A stretch of 64,000 bases of DNA, from contig CAMXCT020000502.1 of the NCBI GenBank assembly GCA_947184155.2, positions 736,296 through 800,295 of the forward strand. The letters run 5' to 3'. Shown piece by piece: positions 45,446 through 56,867 of this stretch (its first letter is position 1; each line of letters opens with the position of its first letter). A program made the translations under genes and the position numbers. The stretch is from Cladocopium goreaui. Taxonomy: Eukaryota; Sar; Dinophyceae; Suessiales; Symbiodiniaceae. Below the pieces are notes generated by a model. That model did not search any database. It had not been told where the DNA came from and worked only from the letters and a program-made list of their open reading frames with translations.

Positions 45446-45583
45446 CTAAAGCCAAAGGAAAGTACAGGATTTGCTTAGCCAAAATTTAGTGATTTCATCG
45501 ACAAGACGGGCTTTCCACTGGCGAAAATTCGAGCCTTCTCCACGATTGCCAACATGGCTTGTAGCCACTTGGAGCTTCCAGGC
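45446..45583 (-). CDS. terminal exon of an unknown gene
   Basis: Minus strand after AACCAG, 45 codons to TAG. Reads WKLQVATSHVGNRGEGS, then RQWKARLVDEITKFWL. A CTT/GTCGAT donor inside would join it in phase to gene M exon 44872-45000. Confidence 0.55.
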   Translation of the reverse strand, partial: AWKLQVATSHVGNRGEGSNFRQWKARLVDEITKFWLSKSCTFLWL

Positions 45584-45646
45584 CTGGTTTAACTGGTTCC
45601 CAGTTCACCATGGATTTCAGTGAACAGAGCCATCAAAATTGGGATA

Positions 45647-45862
45647 TACCCTCTGGCAATTTAACGTAGCTATTGAAAATGACCATATATAGTGAGTTTT
45701 CCCATTGAAAATGGTGATTTTCCATAGTTATGTTAGTTTACCCTGGTTATACCCTCTGGTTATGACTAACATAGCCATGGTATAGATGGCCCATAGAAAT
45801 AGATGGTTTACCTATTAAAAATGGTGATTTTCCATGGCGAACTGTTAAATAACCAGATGGTA
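45647..45862. repeat. two F1 elements back to back
   Basis: 45647-45745 has a damaged right end (TTTACCCTGGTTA). 45750-45862 follows at once with a CATAGCCATGG/CCATGGCGAAC stem. Confidence 0.85.
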
Positions 45863-46073
45863 ACTTTCACAAAGAAGAACAGAGCCGGCCAATTGAAAAT
45901 CGGGATTTGAGCCATTGGCGAAGCTATATTGGGCATTGGACACATGGTTGTTTGTTTATTGGTGCTTTGTGATTTATTACCAGGCTCTGCAGCTCAACCA
46001 TTCCCTATTTTTGGGCTGAAGTCATTTTGAGCACATGAAGATACAACTAAAATGAGAAATCCATCTAACTCAT

Positions 46074-46216
46074 ATACCATCCAGTAACTCAGCATAGGTA
46101 TGCAGCATCATCATTTCTAATAGGTAAATAAATGATGAAATACATATATATATATATCAAAAAATAATCTAGAAATGGGCCATGTTCCACAACAAATTGT
46201 TGAATTATCGGAGGGT
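46074..46216. repeat. F1 element, strongly diverged
   Basis: TACCATCCAGTAACTC to GAATTATCGGAGGGTGA, with a TA tract inside. Confidence 0.5.
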
Positions 46217-46624
46217 GAATCAACATACTAACATTTGGCAATCTAATATCATCGAAATAACTATTCAAAACCACACTAAATCATAAATATAAACATCAAC
46301 ATGTAGCACCAGAATAGAATAATGTGCCTTTGTTTTTTGCGTTTGTGAAACTTCAATGGTTTTACACTTCAATGATGTTGCCAGCTAGAACCCTTCATTT
46401 CGTGCAGTTCCAGTTATAAGTGGATACATAATCCAAATGAAGAAAGTAAGGTACTGTATCCTGTCGTAGTTAGATAGTTTTGGTGCCTTTCCAATTTATA
46501 CATCACCATAGTTCGAAAAGCCCCATATCCCAACAAAAATGTCCCTGAAATCACCATTACTATACCCATCACCATCGCCTAAGTCCTGCACTTCCAGGTA
46601 ACCAACAATAGGGATTTAACCACC

Positions 46625-46716
46625 ACCAACCAGTTCCCCCTCTGAAAACCAGGTCAGTTGGGATTATGACATTCCCAATATATGGAAAAATAAAAATGTT
46701 CCAAACCACCAACCAG
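46625..46716. repeat. F2 element, left end inverted
   Basis: The left end reads CCACCAACCAGTTCCCCCTCTG; the rest is normal F2. Confidence 0.75.
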
Positions 46717-46927
46717 TTGTTTTTTTCTAATGGGAGTTTTAGATATTATGGAATATGTAACCAACAAATGGGATTTAAGCAACCAATGGGATTATAGGTC
46801 CCATAAAAAATGTCTCATCAAATCACCCTTATATAAATCGCATGAGAATCCGTGAATCCATCACCATTTTCCATGGCTTTTTCCATGGTGGAATTTGTCG
46901 CCAAGGGGCTCAGTAAGACCAAAGCGC

Positions 46928-48803
46928 TCAGTCAAGACGTCCAAGGTTCTTAGCAAGACCAGGAAAAGGCTCAAGGCGCAATCGGTCGAAGGCCCGCTGG
47001 CGAAAAACTCCTCCCCGTTTTTTGGGCCGCGAAGACTTAAGCGATGCGAAAATGGGGAGATAAAACCTATGGTGATAAAACAAATGCTGGAACCGTGAGA
47101 ATTCAGCAAGAAATTGGACTTTTTTCTACCTTTGGCTTGGGTCCAAAAAGATGGACTTTGGTGACATCCTCCCATTAGTATATCTCAATTAATATATGTA
47201 TGTATCAGTGCACATAATATATATATATATGTAATTATATCATAATGGTAAATTTGTGCTGTTCTATCTCTTTCAGCAGGTTCGTTTAATGATACAGCAA
47301 TTCAGCGTATGTTTGCATGGTACCACCATGGGAAACCATGAGTGAATGGGAATTTCTTGTTTCTGTCTTGTGGATGGATCGAGGTTCAAACAGAATTGAA
47401 ACAGGCGACACATTTGTATTTCCCATTGAGAATGACAACGTGTACCCCCATCTGCTCCTCATCATGTTCAAGCCATTCAGTTTGCCAGGTACCAGCTCGA
47501 TCGCCGTCACCCTGTTGCAGACGCCTACCTGCCAACACCGCTTGCAGGCGCAGGGCCGCACCCTCTTCCCCCGGTGGCAATGGCACCCCTTCCCCCGATG
47601 TTAGGCCATCTGACGACCCGGTGACCACCAAACTCATCACTTGCGATGCAGTGCCCCCAGTGCCACGGGCAAAGGTGGCCAGCTTCCTTCGTTGCTTCTC
47701 CGGTAGCATCAACGTCAACTCCTGACTCGCCTTGCTAGCCGCTGCTCTCCCCAATGTGCCTAGGGTGCCTCGCCCCAGAGTGCCCTGGGTGGCTGGGGTG
47801 GCAGCCCACAGCCCTGCACCCAGCAGGGTGGAATCTTCGGTCTGCACAGCTGGAGTTCTTCGAGCCGCACGGCCCGGCATGGCAGCACTGAGATAGGCGA
47901 AGGAATAGCCAGGGCGGGCAAAGCTGTTGTAGCGGCTGTCAGGCGTCAACTTGGACATCTCCGGTTTCTTGCCGTCCCAGGGTTCAACCTAGGCTTGGGC
48001 CCCCGATCTTCAAAAACCCCAAAACCATCCAAAACCAAACCTATGTAGAATTGGATGTAGAATCTGAAAAGCAGCTGGCACAACTCTGTGTTACTTTTTT
48101 CAGATACGTTTATTAGAATATATTCGCATGATCTTTTGAGGAAAAGTAAAGCAAGCGTGATCATCAACCTTCCGTCAAGCAGCCATCGTTTCATCCCAAT
48201 TGACCTTCTCGAAAAGCCATCCGGAGTACATCTCCTTGGTTGTCTGTAGCTAAGAACTAAAACTTCGAGCGGGATATGTGATTTTTACCTATAAAACCAT
48301 AATCTAAGCCCAAAAGACTAGAACAAATCGAAAATTCATTTATTTCGCAATCTAGATATTTCATGATTCTACAATGTGAGGCCCCCAAGATTGCTAAGTT
48401 GGTTTATAACTCCAATAACTATGGCTTATGGTACGCAAATAACGAACTACTTACTGGGGCGAATCTAAACCAACGTTCACATCACTGGGGGGCCCCACAT
48501 TGTAGATCTCTACTTGGTGGCTCATCCCACTTAGTAAGTGGGTTATAACCCCAGTTATAAGTGGATAAGTAGGGTTAATCCACTTATAACTGGGGTTATA
48601 ACCCACTTACTAAGTGGGATGAGCCACCAAGTATGGTTACCATTGGCCCAATCCATCCCAGTCTCGTGTTTGGTCTGCGTGGCACAGACTGCCGCAGACA
48701 GCGCAGCATAGATCCGCAACTGACAGCGTCGCAGCACTTTGGGATCAACGCGTTCCCAGCCGGTGGGCTTCTTGAGGGCTCGCTTGCCAATGAGAATCAC
48801 ATC
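46928..48803 (-). CDS. gene C, unknown protein, longest exon of the window
   Basis: Exons 48641-48803, 48205-48249, 47446-47988 and 46928-47035 (TGA). The last three join in phase 0; the first needs another donor or exon to fit. Landmarks are KKPTGWERVDPKVLRRCQLR, then LQTTKEMYSGWLFEK, then a 181-codon exon with EPWDGKKPEMSKLTPDSR, AAMPGRAARRTPAVQTE, LMLPEKQRRKLATFARG and LQAVLAGRRLQQGDGDRAG, then a basic end PKKRGGVFRQRAFDRLR. Acceptors CAAGCCTAG and TTTTAGTTCTTAG are strong. The long exon is rich in Ala, Gly, Thr and Leu and strongly GC at third positions. No domain recognised. Confidence 0.68.
48370..48504. repeat. F4 element
   Basis: TACAATGTGAGGCCCCC to GGGGGGCCCCACATTGTA. Lies in the gene C intron, 6 bp from F3. 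Confidence 0.9.
48511..48633. repeat. F3 element
   Basis: A near-perfect palindrome. On the minus strand it begins GTGGCTCATCCC within reach of exon 48641. Confidence 0.92.
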
Positions 48804-48947
48804 CTTGAGCGATTTTTAGGACTTCTCTGTGAAATGGCCATAGTGGGTGTGAATGTCAGATGTGTAGTGAATGATGTGTAGTGATCATACACATATTACA
48901 TCTGTGTGTTTGGGTGTATATAAACAGTGTCTATACATGTAAAGCGA

Positions 48948-48958
48948 GAGAGAGAGAA

Positions 48959-48989
<31 letters not shown>

Positions 48990-48990
48990 T
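48948..48990. repeat. GA-rich microsatellite
   Basis: GAGAGAGAAAGAGAGAG run. Confidence 0.9.
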
Positions 48991-49231
48991 CTAGAGGCAA
49001 CAAGAATAGATCAATCTGCTCGAGTAATATGGAATTTACGCAAGTATTCTTATCATCATACATCATGGAGGAGGCAATCTATATCCTCAATGACCCCTCC
49101 TGCGGAACCTCAGTCTGTTGACAGATTTGTTTTTTAGGCCTTGCAATACCAATCAACACAGCTGTGAGAACAAGTAGTAAGTAAATACTGTATATATTGT
49201 TAGATTTTGCTACATTATATAAGATCATCTT

Positions 49232-49445
49232 ATATAACAGTATGATATAATATCATATAATATCATATAATGTCATATAATATCATAGAATATCATATAG
49301 TATCATATAGTATCATATAATATAATATCATATCATATCATATAATGTCATATAATATCATATAATATCATATCATATAATGTCATATAATATCAAATCA
49401 TATCATATCATATCATATCATATCATATCATATCATACATATAAC
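49232..49445. repeat. ATATCAT satellite
   Basis: About 200 bp of ATAATATCAT and ATATCATATC units, partly doubled to ATAATGTCAT. Confidence 0.92.
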
Positions 49446-49489
49446 ATCATATAATCTATGATGTTTTACTATATTAGAGTTCAGGAATC

Positions 49490-49620
49490 TAGTTTTTCCG
49501 AAAATCCAGCGACTCAGCGACTCAAAAAATTGTGGGTCATCTCAGCTGCCCTCCGATTTTCCGCAACCAGTGATTTGGCTCTTCTTCGGAGATCGATGCA
49601 ATCACATCCCAATATCATAT
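49490..49620 (-). CDS. possible exon
   Basis: Minus-strand frames ASISEEEPNHWLRKIGG and RRRAKSLVAENRRAAEM are both open, and a plus-strand frame too. No firm borders. Confidence 0.35.
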
Positions 49621-49829
49621 GTTTGTTTTTGGGAATTAATGGGAATTAATGAGAATTAATGGGAATTAATGTATCCCATGAATATTCTTAATATATCTTA
49701 ATATGTCATTAATATCCAATTGTCCCATCGTTGTCTATACCATTCTATACCTATGTTTCTGTCATGTTCTATCCAAAAAATTGTGGGCTACCGGCAACTT
49801 GACAACTTGACCAAGGCAGCAAACAAATT

Positions 49830-49935
49830 TACCCTCTGGTAAACTAACATAACTATGGAAAATTGCCATTTATAGTGTTTTTTTTCCCATGAAAAATGGT
49901 GATTTTCCATAGTTATGTTAGTTTACCAGAGGGTA
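49830..49935. repeat. F1 element
   Basis: Complete, with a T run after TATAGTG. Confidence 0.9.
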
Positions 49936-50044
49936 AGGGATGTGTTTCACCAGAAACCATAGTTCTATCAGCAAATACAGGGGCTCCTGTAGATTTTCCC
50001 TTCCGGCAAGCCTCGAATAGACCGAAAACTTCGAAACTTGGACA

Positions 50045-50294
50045 TCATGAAATAGAAACCATCCTTCCATAACATGCTGCCATGTTTATCATGTTCACAA
50101 CTTTTTCTGGCGACCACATCTTCCCAATTCTGAGACATTCTGAGACATTCTGAGACATTCTGAAAGAGCAAGTTTCTCTTGATGGGCTACTTCCTCCCAG
50201 TTCTGGCAGGACTTGTTCTTTCAGCAGCTCCGACGAGGTCCGCACGAAGAGGATTTCAATGATGCCATAGATGCCCGCCATTTCTTGCACCTTC
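50045..50294 (-). CDS. coding exon of an unknown gene
   Basis: Minus strand after the acceptor TGCCAATATCAG. Reads KVQEMAGIYGIIEILFVRT, then SSELLKEQVLPELGG and WSPEKVVNMINMAA. Three TCTCAGAATG copies repeat SQN/SEC in the middle. The low end is uncertain: donors TGTG/GTCGCC or AAA/GTTGTG, or the TGA at 50045. Confidence 0.58.
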
Positions 50295-50302
50295 CTGATA
50301 TT

Positions 50303-50439
50303 GGCAATGTCGTGCCCCTACTAAACGTTTGTTGGTTTATAAACCTGGTTGATTATAGGTACAAGATGTTATAAGTGTCATAAACCATAGTTCTTGGAGT
50401 TATAAACCAACTTAGCTATCTTGGGGGCCCCACTTTGTA
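50303..50439. repeat. F4 element
   Basis: CAATGTCGTGCCCC to GGGGGCCCCACTTTGTA; forms the intron edge of exon 50045-50294. Confidence 0.85.
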
Positions 50440-50469
50440 GGATCGAAGAGACACACATGTATATATAAT

Positions 50470-51232
50470 GTAAACATGTTATAGATATATACTATATAAG
50501 TCAATATCTTAGTAGCTCCAGCACGCAGCACGCGCAACGTACCGTTGCAACACGCTGTTTCGCAACGCAAGGGCTTTTGGTATGATCAACACATATGGAT
50601 GCATTTACTTGAAGATAAAAAAAAAAAACATCCGCTAAGGTTCCAGGCTTTTGGGGGAGCCCAAAAATATATATGTTGCCGGATGCTTTTTTCACGGTCA
50701 AGTAAATGCATTTGTCGCAACACAAGGGATTTTGGTATGGTCGACACATATGGATGCATTTACTGGAAGCTTTAAAAAAAATCAGCTAAGGTTCTAAGCT
50801 TTGGGGGAGCCCAAAACTATACATGTTGCCGGATGCTTTTTTCACACTCAAGTAAAGGCATTTCTCTGGGGGCCTGTGCAAGAGAAAGGCCTTTTTCACT
50901 CCTCCACATTTCCCCGAGTGGAAGCTCAGCTTTCCTACACACATACTTGTTGCTGCCACATATCTAGGGTTTTAACTTTATCCAAAGTCCTTAAAGGGCT
51001 TACTTGATCTTAGCTAATATGCCAATGCATTTTTGATTCACCAAAAAAAGCATCGACATGCCTCTCACTCAAAAAAAAACAATGACGTATTTCTGTCCAT
51101 GAAAAATGCATTGGCATAAGTTGCAGCACGTAAGTTGCAGCACGTGAGTGCCGAGTGCTCGCAACGCGAGTGCCCGAGCAACTAAGTATGTAAACATGTT
51201 ATAAATATATACTATATAAGTCAATATTGATA
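50470..51232. repeat. segment between direct repeats, with internal duplication
   Basis: ATATACTATATAAGTCAATA occurs at both ends (50485 and 51205 areas) preceded by ATGTAAACATGTTATA. Inside, two copies of a roughly 146 bp unit (about 50567-50712 and 50713-50862) share ACACATATGGATGCATTTAC and ATGTTGCCGGATGCTTTTTT. Confidence 0.75.
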
Positions 51233-51239
51233 AACACCA

Positions 51240-51635
51240 TGTACTATACACCATATTGCCAATATCGTTTTCAAGATTTCTAGATGCTTTCAATTGTTTT
51301 AATAATCCATCCGAATGAGAATTATTCACCAATCTTCCACAACCAGAGGGACTGTCTTCCAGATACCGGCGCTCTTTTGACCATGTTTCTAGTCATCGTC
51401 CATCTATTCTTAATTCTTAATGATCTAGTTTGGAATGGAAAATGCACAGAATGTTCAAATAAAAAAGGGGTCAAACTCAAGAACTCGAACAATTAGATGC
51501 TTGAATCTAAAAAATGACAATGTGGTAAACCCAAGAATCAACCATCCACAAACCACCAGAAATGGGTTATATAAACCAGCCCGAATTTGTAGGTTTATGG
51601 CATTGGGTTGTCCACATTAGAGATCTAAAATCTGG
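51240..51635. other. no convincing exon
   Basis: Intron-like sequence with an F8-like fragment (GTTTATGGCATTGGGTTGTCC) near 51590. Confidence 0.45.
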
Positions 51636-51759
51636 TACTTGGTGGCTCATCCCACTTAGTAAGTGGGTTATAACCCCAGTTATAAATGGGATAAGTAGGG
51701 TTAATCCACTTATAACTGGGGTTATAACCCACTTACTAAGTGGGATGAGCCACCAAGTA
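51636..51759. repeat. F3 element
   Basis: Near-perfect palindrome, directly after the stop of gene D in minus sense. Confidence 0.92.
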
Positions 51760-51762
51760 CCC

Positions 51763-54700
51763 TTAAAAATGACACATTTTGATCGACAGTCCGCAGCATT
51801 TCTTTCCAACCAGCTTCAGATTTAAGGCGTCAACGTCTCTCATGCGCAAGTTCGCGAAGCTGATGTCGGGATCGGCATATTGCAGCAGCTGTTGCCAGTG
51901 TGCTATCCAGCAGTCCTTCATGGTTTCAAACTCTAGAGAAAAGCAGCAAAACCAACTAAAATGATGGTTGAAGCATGTTGAAGCAACCAAAAAGCGTAAT
52001 TACAATCATGTTGTAAACCTAACGATAAACCTACCATATTTGGGGACGACTTTTTCCACATGTTTCTGGCGTATGTGGCTTTGATTTTCAGGGATGCAGT
52101 CCTTGCAACTCTGTGGCGAAGCCAGCAAATCCCAGAGCAATGGCAGCGCCAACCTAGTCACCAACAAAACACTGTTCCCCCAGGTTGAAAACAGCAGTAT
52201 GAGATAAAAAAAAAACAGCAATATCTGGTTGGTGGTTGAGCCCTACCCCTCTGAAAAATGATGGAGTGAGTAACAGTTGGGATGATTATTCCTAATATAT
52301 GGAAAAAAAAATGTTCCAAACCACCAACCAGATATGTTACATAGATTTACATCGTTATCTGATCTGTGCAGCCGCATCGAATAGTGGAGGCGTGCATCAA
52401 GTGTCCAAAAGTGAAGATAAACTTCCAGAACTAGACAAAGCATAAAATGAGTATGGATCAAAACTGGATCTCCCACAAATATGTTGATAATCGCATATAA
52501 TCGCAATATATGTGCAGTTGGGAACTTGAATGTTAGACCCGCTGCCAAATGTATACAGACCATCAAATGGTGCATATTTGATGTCCTCAACAGGTGTCTG
52601 ATATGTCTGAATGTCTGACTTACCCAAAATTCAAGCAGAAGCTTTTACCTCAGCCGATCATCAAAAGATAGCGAATCATGACCCCCAATGAAAGAGTATC
52701 CCTCCTCCAACAAATGATATCCCAATCTTACCCTATAGTAGTCCAGCAACGGAACGTTCCCCCCTTCCTAGATTGCCTTCCTGAAAAAACAAACGTTGAT
52801 CGTTCTTTGCCAGGTTCAGTCCCCAGACATCAAAATGTTAGCTGCTTGGTGGTATACCTACCCCTCTGAAAAATATGAAAGTCAATGGGAAGGATTGTCC
52901 CATATATTATGGAAAAATACCCTCTGGTAATTTAACATAGCTATTGAAAATGGCCATTTATAGTGAGTTTTCCCATTAAAAATGGTGATTTTCCATAGTT
53001 ATGTTAGTTTACCAGAGGGCAATCCAAATGTTCCAGACCACCAACCAGGTTAGGTATGTTAGGTGATATTTCTCCATGACCCAAGGATAGCCAGGAGAAC
53101 AATGACCAGACTGAAAGGTATTCCCGCTGGAACAATCAAAGTTGGCAGTGATTCAATCATTTCTCATTTACAGCACCCGCCAAAAAGAGAACAAAAAAGG
53201 GAAAATCCTGCTAACATTACATAGTGGTAAATGTAACCTTTTCTGGGAGTCACATTTACCCATCAAATACTTAAAGGATATAATGATATAAAAGTGAAAA
53301 TCCTACTACTCTATATCAAATCATGGTCAAACCTAAGAGATATCTTTTTCCCTGGGCTAGATCAACTGAGCATATCGTAGCTCCAACTGGATCCCGCTGC
53401 CTCCAACAGTGGATAGATATCGAAGCAACACACTGATTTAGGCTGATTTATCCATGATTTATCAACCATTATCAACCATCATCTATCAACTATATATACG
53501 TATATATAATTATATATATATTATATCATCTCCCATTTCCATCCATGTTTCCTGTTTCCTCCCTTGTTGTGATCTCCAAGCAACTTTTCCAGAATGGCAA
53601 AGCGGATGTTGTCATTCAGCCGATCGTCCAAGGTTTGGTCCAAAAAGAGTTGCAGCAACGCCTTGAAAGTTGCCGCAGCACCAGACGACGATGACGATGA
53701 CGGCATGGCGACCACGTGGCGCACGAAACGTTTCACGAATTCCCGGAGGCGCAGGCCTTCCTTTGGGATGGGTGCAATGGAAGAAAAAAAACATGGGAGT
53801 TGAAGGTGAGACTTTCTTGGGAAACTATTCTACAGTTGGATAGAACATGGATATTCTATGACACCACAGGAGTTTGTTGGTTAGTTGAAACCACAGTTAT
53901 GAATTTTGGCAAGTAGCATTGACATGACAACTTGAAACCACCAACCGACATCAAACCTCACGACTAAGGAAGGATAGGAATGAGAAAGTATCTGGCTGCT
54001 TGTGGTTGATTGAATTATCAACTCATAGTTTATGTTCGATATTTGTTGAATTATTCATCACAAAAAAAAACTATAGGATATTATTGGTACTCCACGTATA
54101 CTCAAAATAGTACAATGTGAGGCCCCCCAGTTATAAGTTGGTTTATAAGCCCCAGTAACTATAGTTATAGTACCATAAACCATAGTTATTGGAGTTATAA
54201 ACCAACTTAGCTATCTTGGGGGCCCCACTTTGTAGAGATTGACCTGTTTCCATCAAGCCTTCACCATCCTTCACCAGCCTTAAACCTGCCGAGTGTCCCT
54301 ATGATCTTCCACCCGTAGAGTGCTGTGCAAGGCACCCAACAGACGCATGGAAGGGGCACTCCTCTCGAGAGCGCGAAAGAGACCTGGTCTCCAGGATAAA
54401 GATGAGGACAACTGGAACATGAAAATCAAATTGGGGGACAGTTCATGATTCAATGTGGAATAATAGGATTTCTCAATTTTAAATAGTACAGTGATGAATG
54501 TGATGATATAATGTGGTATTGGCGATAATGTTATATTTTATAGTATTATACCAATATTCAATGGGGAAATTCAGGATCCAATTTATGGAGGTACGTAAAC
54601 GTACCATATGTTTGACATTGTTTGACCATATTTTCTGGGGATATTCCCTGAAATTTAGGCCTTATATATGGTACCTCCAGTTTAAGGTGATAGCTCAGTT

Positions 54701-56237
54701 AGCATCACAGGGACGCAGCACATCTTATCAGTGGATCTTAAGGGAAAAAAATGGGGTCGTTTCCAGGACCAAGAAATGAAGTGTGGGACATGACGGCTGA
54801 AAAGTATATTGAAAAGTGGGATGACCATGGATAACCCCCTGAAGCATACGTAATAAGACCAACAAAAGCAGAGAATACACAGCAAGATTCGACCAGCCTT
54901 GACAGCGACAACATGCAACAACCACGTGTGGTCTGTAACGATTTTCTGGTGTTCCTAATTCATTTGTGATGCGGCAACAACACCCAGAATAGATAGCTAA
55001 CACCCAGAATTTCTGCTAAGAAAATCCGTAACAAAAGTTTCCTACCAGCCCAGTGATAGCCCATCGGTGAGCCTTCCAGCAACACCAGGTAGGTGGAATA
55101 TTCATCCGTATTCCTGCAGGGTGATTAACTCACCAACGACCACGAACCCATCTAATCCCCAAAATACAAAGAAGATCAAAGAAGTCCGAGCACAGGGCTA
55201 CAGGGTTACAATAAATCAATTTGCGGAAAAAAAACATGTCAAAAACAAAGACCAAATCTGTATGGGGCAACCCAAATCCATGCCGATGGAAAAACATCAG
55301 TTAACCAAAACATAGAACAACTAACCTGCTCAACCAGTCGGTTACCCAAATGATAGTATGGTATATAATGAATATGGTATTACCCATAGGATCCATGTAT
55401 GCTATATATGGTAACATTTATATACCGTACGTGGATCCTATGGGTAATGAATGGTATTATATACATGCAATACACGAAAAAAAAAATCCTGTAGTTGATC
55501 ATGTTTTCCCGAATCAAATCTGATCAAATGGCATCATAAAAATTCAAGGGATATACCCCACTTTAAGACACACCCATATTGTCCCATATTCACGTTTGCC
55601 CAGGTTGCGTTGATATTTTAGTTGAAAGATGTTGAAAGTGTGGCATACCCATCCCCAACACAAAATCAATCCCAGAACCCGTCAGATTTTTTTCTTCGTG
55701 GGTTATATAAATCCCTTTGTATGGTGCTTAAAATCTCCATTTTGGCTGGCTACATGGGTCAATTGCCCATCTTTTTTGGAAACCCCAGCGTCAAATCTGG
55801 CCAATCTCCTGGTTGCATAAATCCCCAACGGCGAAGTCGGGTCATATCATATGGTCATTATGGCCACCCTGTGGCTGGTTAGAATATCATCCAAATTCAT
55901 CCAATATCCCAACGGCCAATCCACCAATATCCACCCATCCCAGCGTCCGTTGATATTCACGACTGTTCAACGGGAAGTAGTTGGTAACCATATCGCGCAC
56001 GGTGCTTTCCACCATGGCCGCCGCCGCCGACAGACTCTCGGGGTCTTCGGTCTTGGCAGTTCTGTGAAGCACCTGGTTGGGTACAATGTGGGGCCAGGTA
56101 TATGTCTGTTGGTTTATGAACCCCATTGACTATAGGTTCTAAGTACCATAAACCATAGTTACATATAGTTACTAGAGTTAGAAACCAACTTAGCTATCCC
56201 GAAAACCCCACTTTGTATGGTGAACTGGTGGTTGAAC
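51763..56237 (-). CDS. gene D, eight linked exons, unknown protein
   Basis: Exons 56212-56237, 55972-56072, 55046-55113, 54286-54383, 53562-53760, 52732-52780, 52035-52153 and 51763-51932 (TAA) give 275 residues with every junction in phase. Landmarks are EDPESLSAAAAMVESTVRDM, STYLVLLEGSPMGYHW, RALERSAPSMRLLGALHS, FKALLQLFLDQTLDDRLND, LWDLLASPQSCKDCIPENQ and MKDCWIAHWQQLLQYADPD. The fifth exon carries a six-serine run. Strong sites include TTTGTTTTTTCAG before 52780, ATG/GTAGGT after 52035 and CTTTTCTCTAG before 51932. The intron after 53562 appears to start with GA. The 5' end, and the donor at 55972, are uncertain. Mostly helical by eye; no known domain seen. Confidence 0.66.
52225..52331. 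repeat. F2 element
   Basis: Flanked by ATAT. Lies in a gene D intron. Confidence 0.9.
52332..52640 (-). CDS. possible additional exon in gene D intron
   Basis: The minus-strand frame HILRLYAIINIFVGDPVLIH runs to the F2 border, hydrophobic. A second frame (TPVEDIKYAPFDGLYTFG) is also open. Gene D phases close without it. Confidence 0.28.
52844..53048. repeat. F2 element split by an F1 insertion
   Basis: CTTGGTGGTATACC..TATGGAAAAA, then F1, then ATCCAAATGTTCCAGACCACCAACCAG. Confidence 0.88.
52918..53021. repeat. F1 element nested in F2
   Basis: Complete; the last T of the right end is changed (AGAGGGCA). Confidence 0.9.
54111..54234. repeat. F4 element
   Basis: TACAATGTGAGGCCCCCC to GGGGGCCCCACTTTGTA. 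Lies in the gene D intron between 53760 and 54286. Confidence 0.92.
54559..54687. repeat. F7 element
   Basis: CAATGGGGAAATTCAGGATCC..GGAGGTACG to GGTACCTCCAG. Lies in a gene D intron. Confidence 0.72.
55382..55446. repeat. F6 element, short
   Basis: TACCCATAGGATCCATG to CGTGGATCCTATGGGTA. Confidence 0.9.
56082..56217. repeat. F4 element
   Basis: TACAATGTGGGGCC to CCCCACTTTGTA. On the minus strand it starts the gene D intron after exon 56212 (CAAA/GTGGGG). Confidence 0.88.
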
Positions 56238-56308
56238 CTACAAAAATGTCGATGCAACCAATGAAAAAATGGAATTTGATAAAATAAGAGTGAGGATATG
56301 CAGGAAGG

Positions 56309-56435
56309 TACGTGGTGGTTCATCCCACGAATCGTAAGTAGGTTACTGTATATCGCTGGTCACAAGTGGGAATGGGTTCATCCACTTATAACTGCGGTTA
56401 TACCCTACTTACTAAGTAGAATGAACCACCAAGTA
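56309..56435. repeat. F3 element, diverged
   Basis: TACGTGGTGGTTCATCCC to GAATGAACCACCAAGTA. Confidence 0.85.
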
Positions 56436-56439
56436 TGCC

Positions 56440-56640
56440 TCCAATTTATGGCAATTTTCACAGGGAAAAGACAACGGATGGATTTAGGGGTAGTGAGTTT
56501 TCAGACTCGCATGAGGTGTTGGGGGAGATTAAATAGTGGCTGGGTGATAAGAACCTCTTTGAAGTTCCAAATGATGTATCTGACTTCAACGAAAACTGAA
56601 ATGTATGGTTTTGATCCACTTGGGGGCTAAGATGGAGCAC
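56440..56640 (-). CDS. possible exon
   Basis: The minus-strand frame HLSPQVDQNHTFQFSLKSD continues LISPNTSCESENSLPL. A plus-strand frame overlaps. No firm borders; it might be 5' sequence of gene D. Confidence 0.3.
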
Positions 56641-56756
56641 ACCCTATGGTCATATCCAAGTGAAAAATCCTCTTCCAAATCCCAAAGTTTGCATGTCCAG
56701 GTGAGTTGGAAGTTAGTTTTTCCCCACCTGCCAGGTGAGGGTTGTTAGATTTTATG

Positions 56757-56850
56757 TCAGTTGCCTCCTCCTCCTCCTGCCTCGTCCTCCTCTCCTCCTC
56801 CTCCTCGTCGTCCTCCTCGTCCTCCTCGTCCTCCTCGTCCTCCTCCTGCT
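56757..56850. repeat. CCT/CGT microsatellite
   Basis: TCCTCCTCCTCGTCCTCC run preceding the compound minisatellite. Confidence 0.92.
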
Positions 56851-56867
56851 CCACTGCGATCCATGTC

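Noticed and set aside
47342-47725. Plus-strand frame of 127 codons opposite the gene C long exon
   Set aside because: The minus frame has splice sites, phase-matched neighbours and better third-position composition; the plus frame is its shadow.
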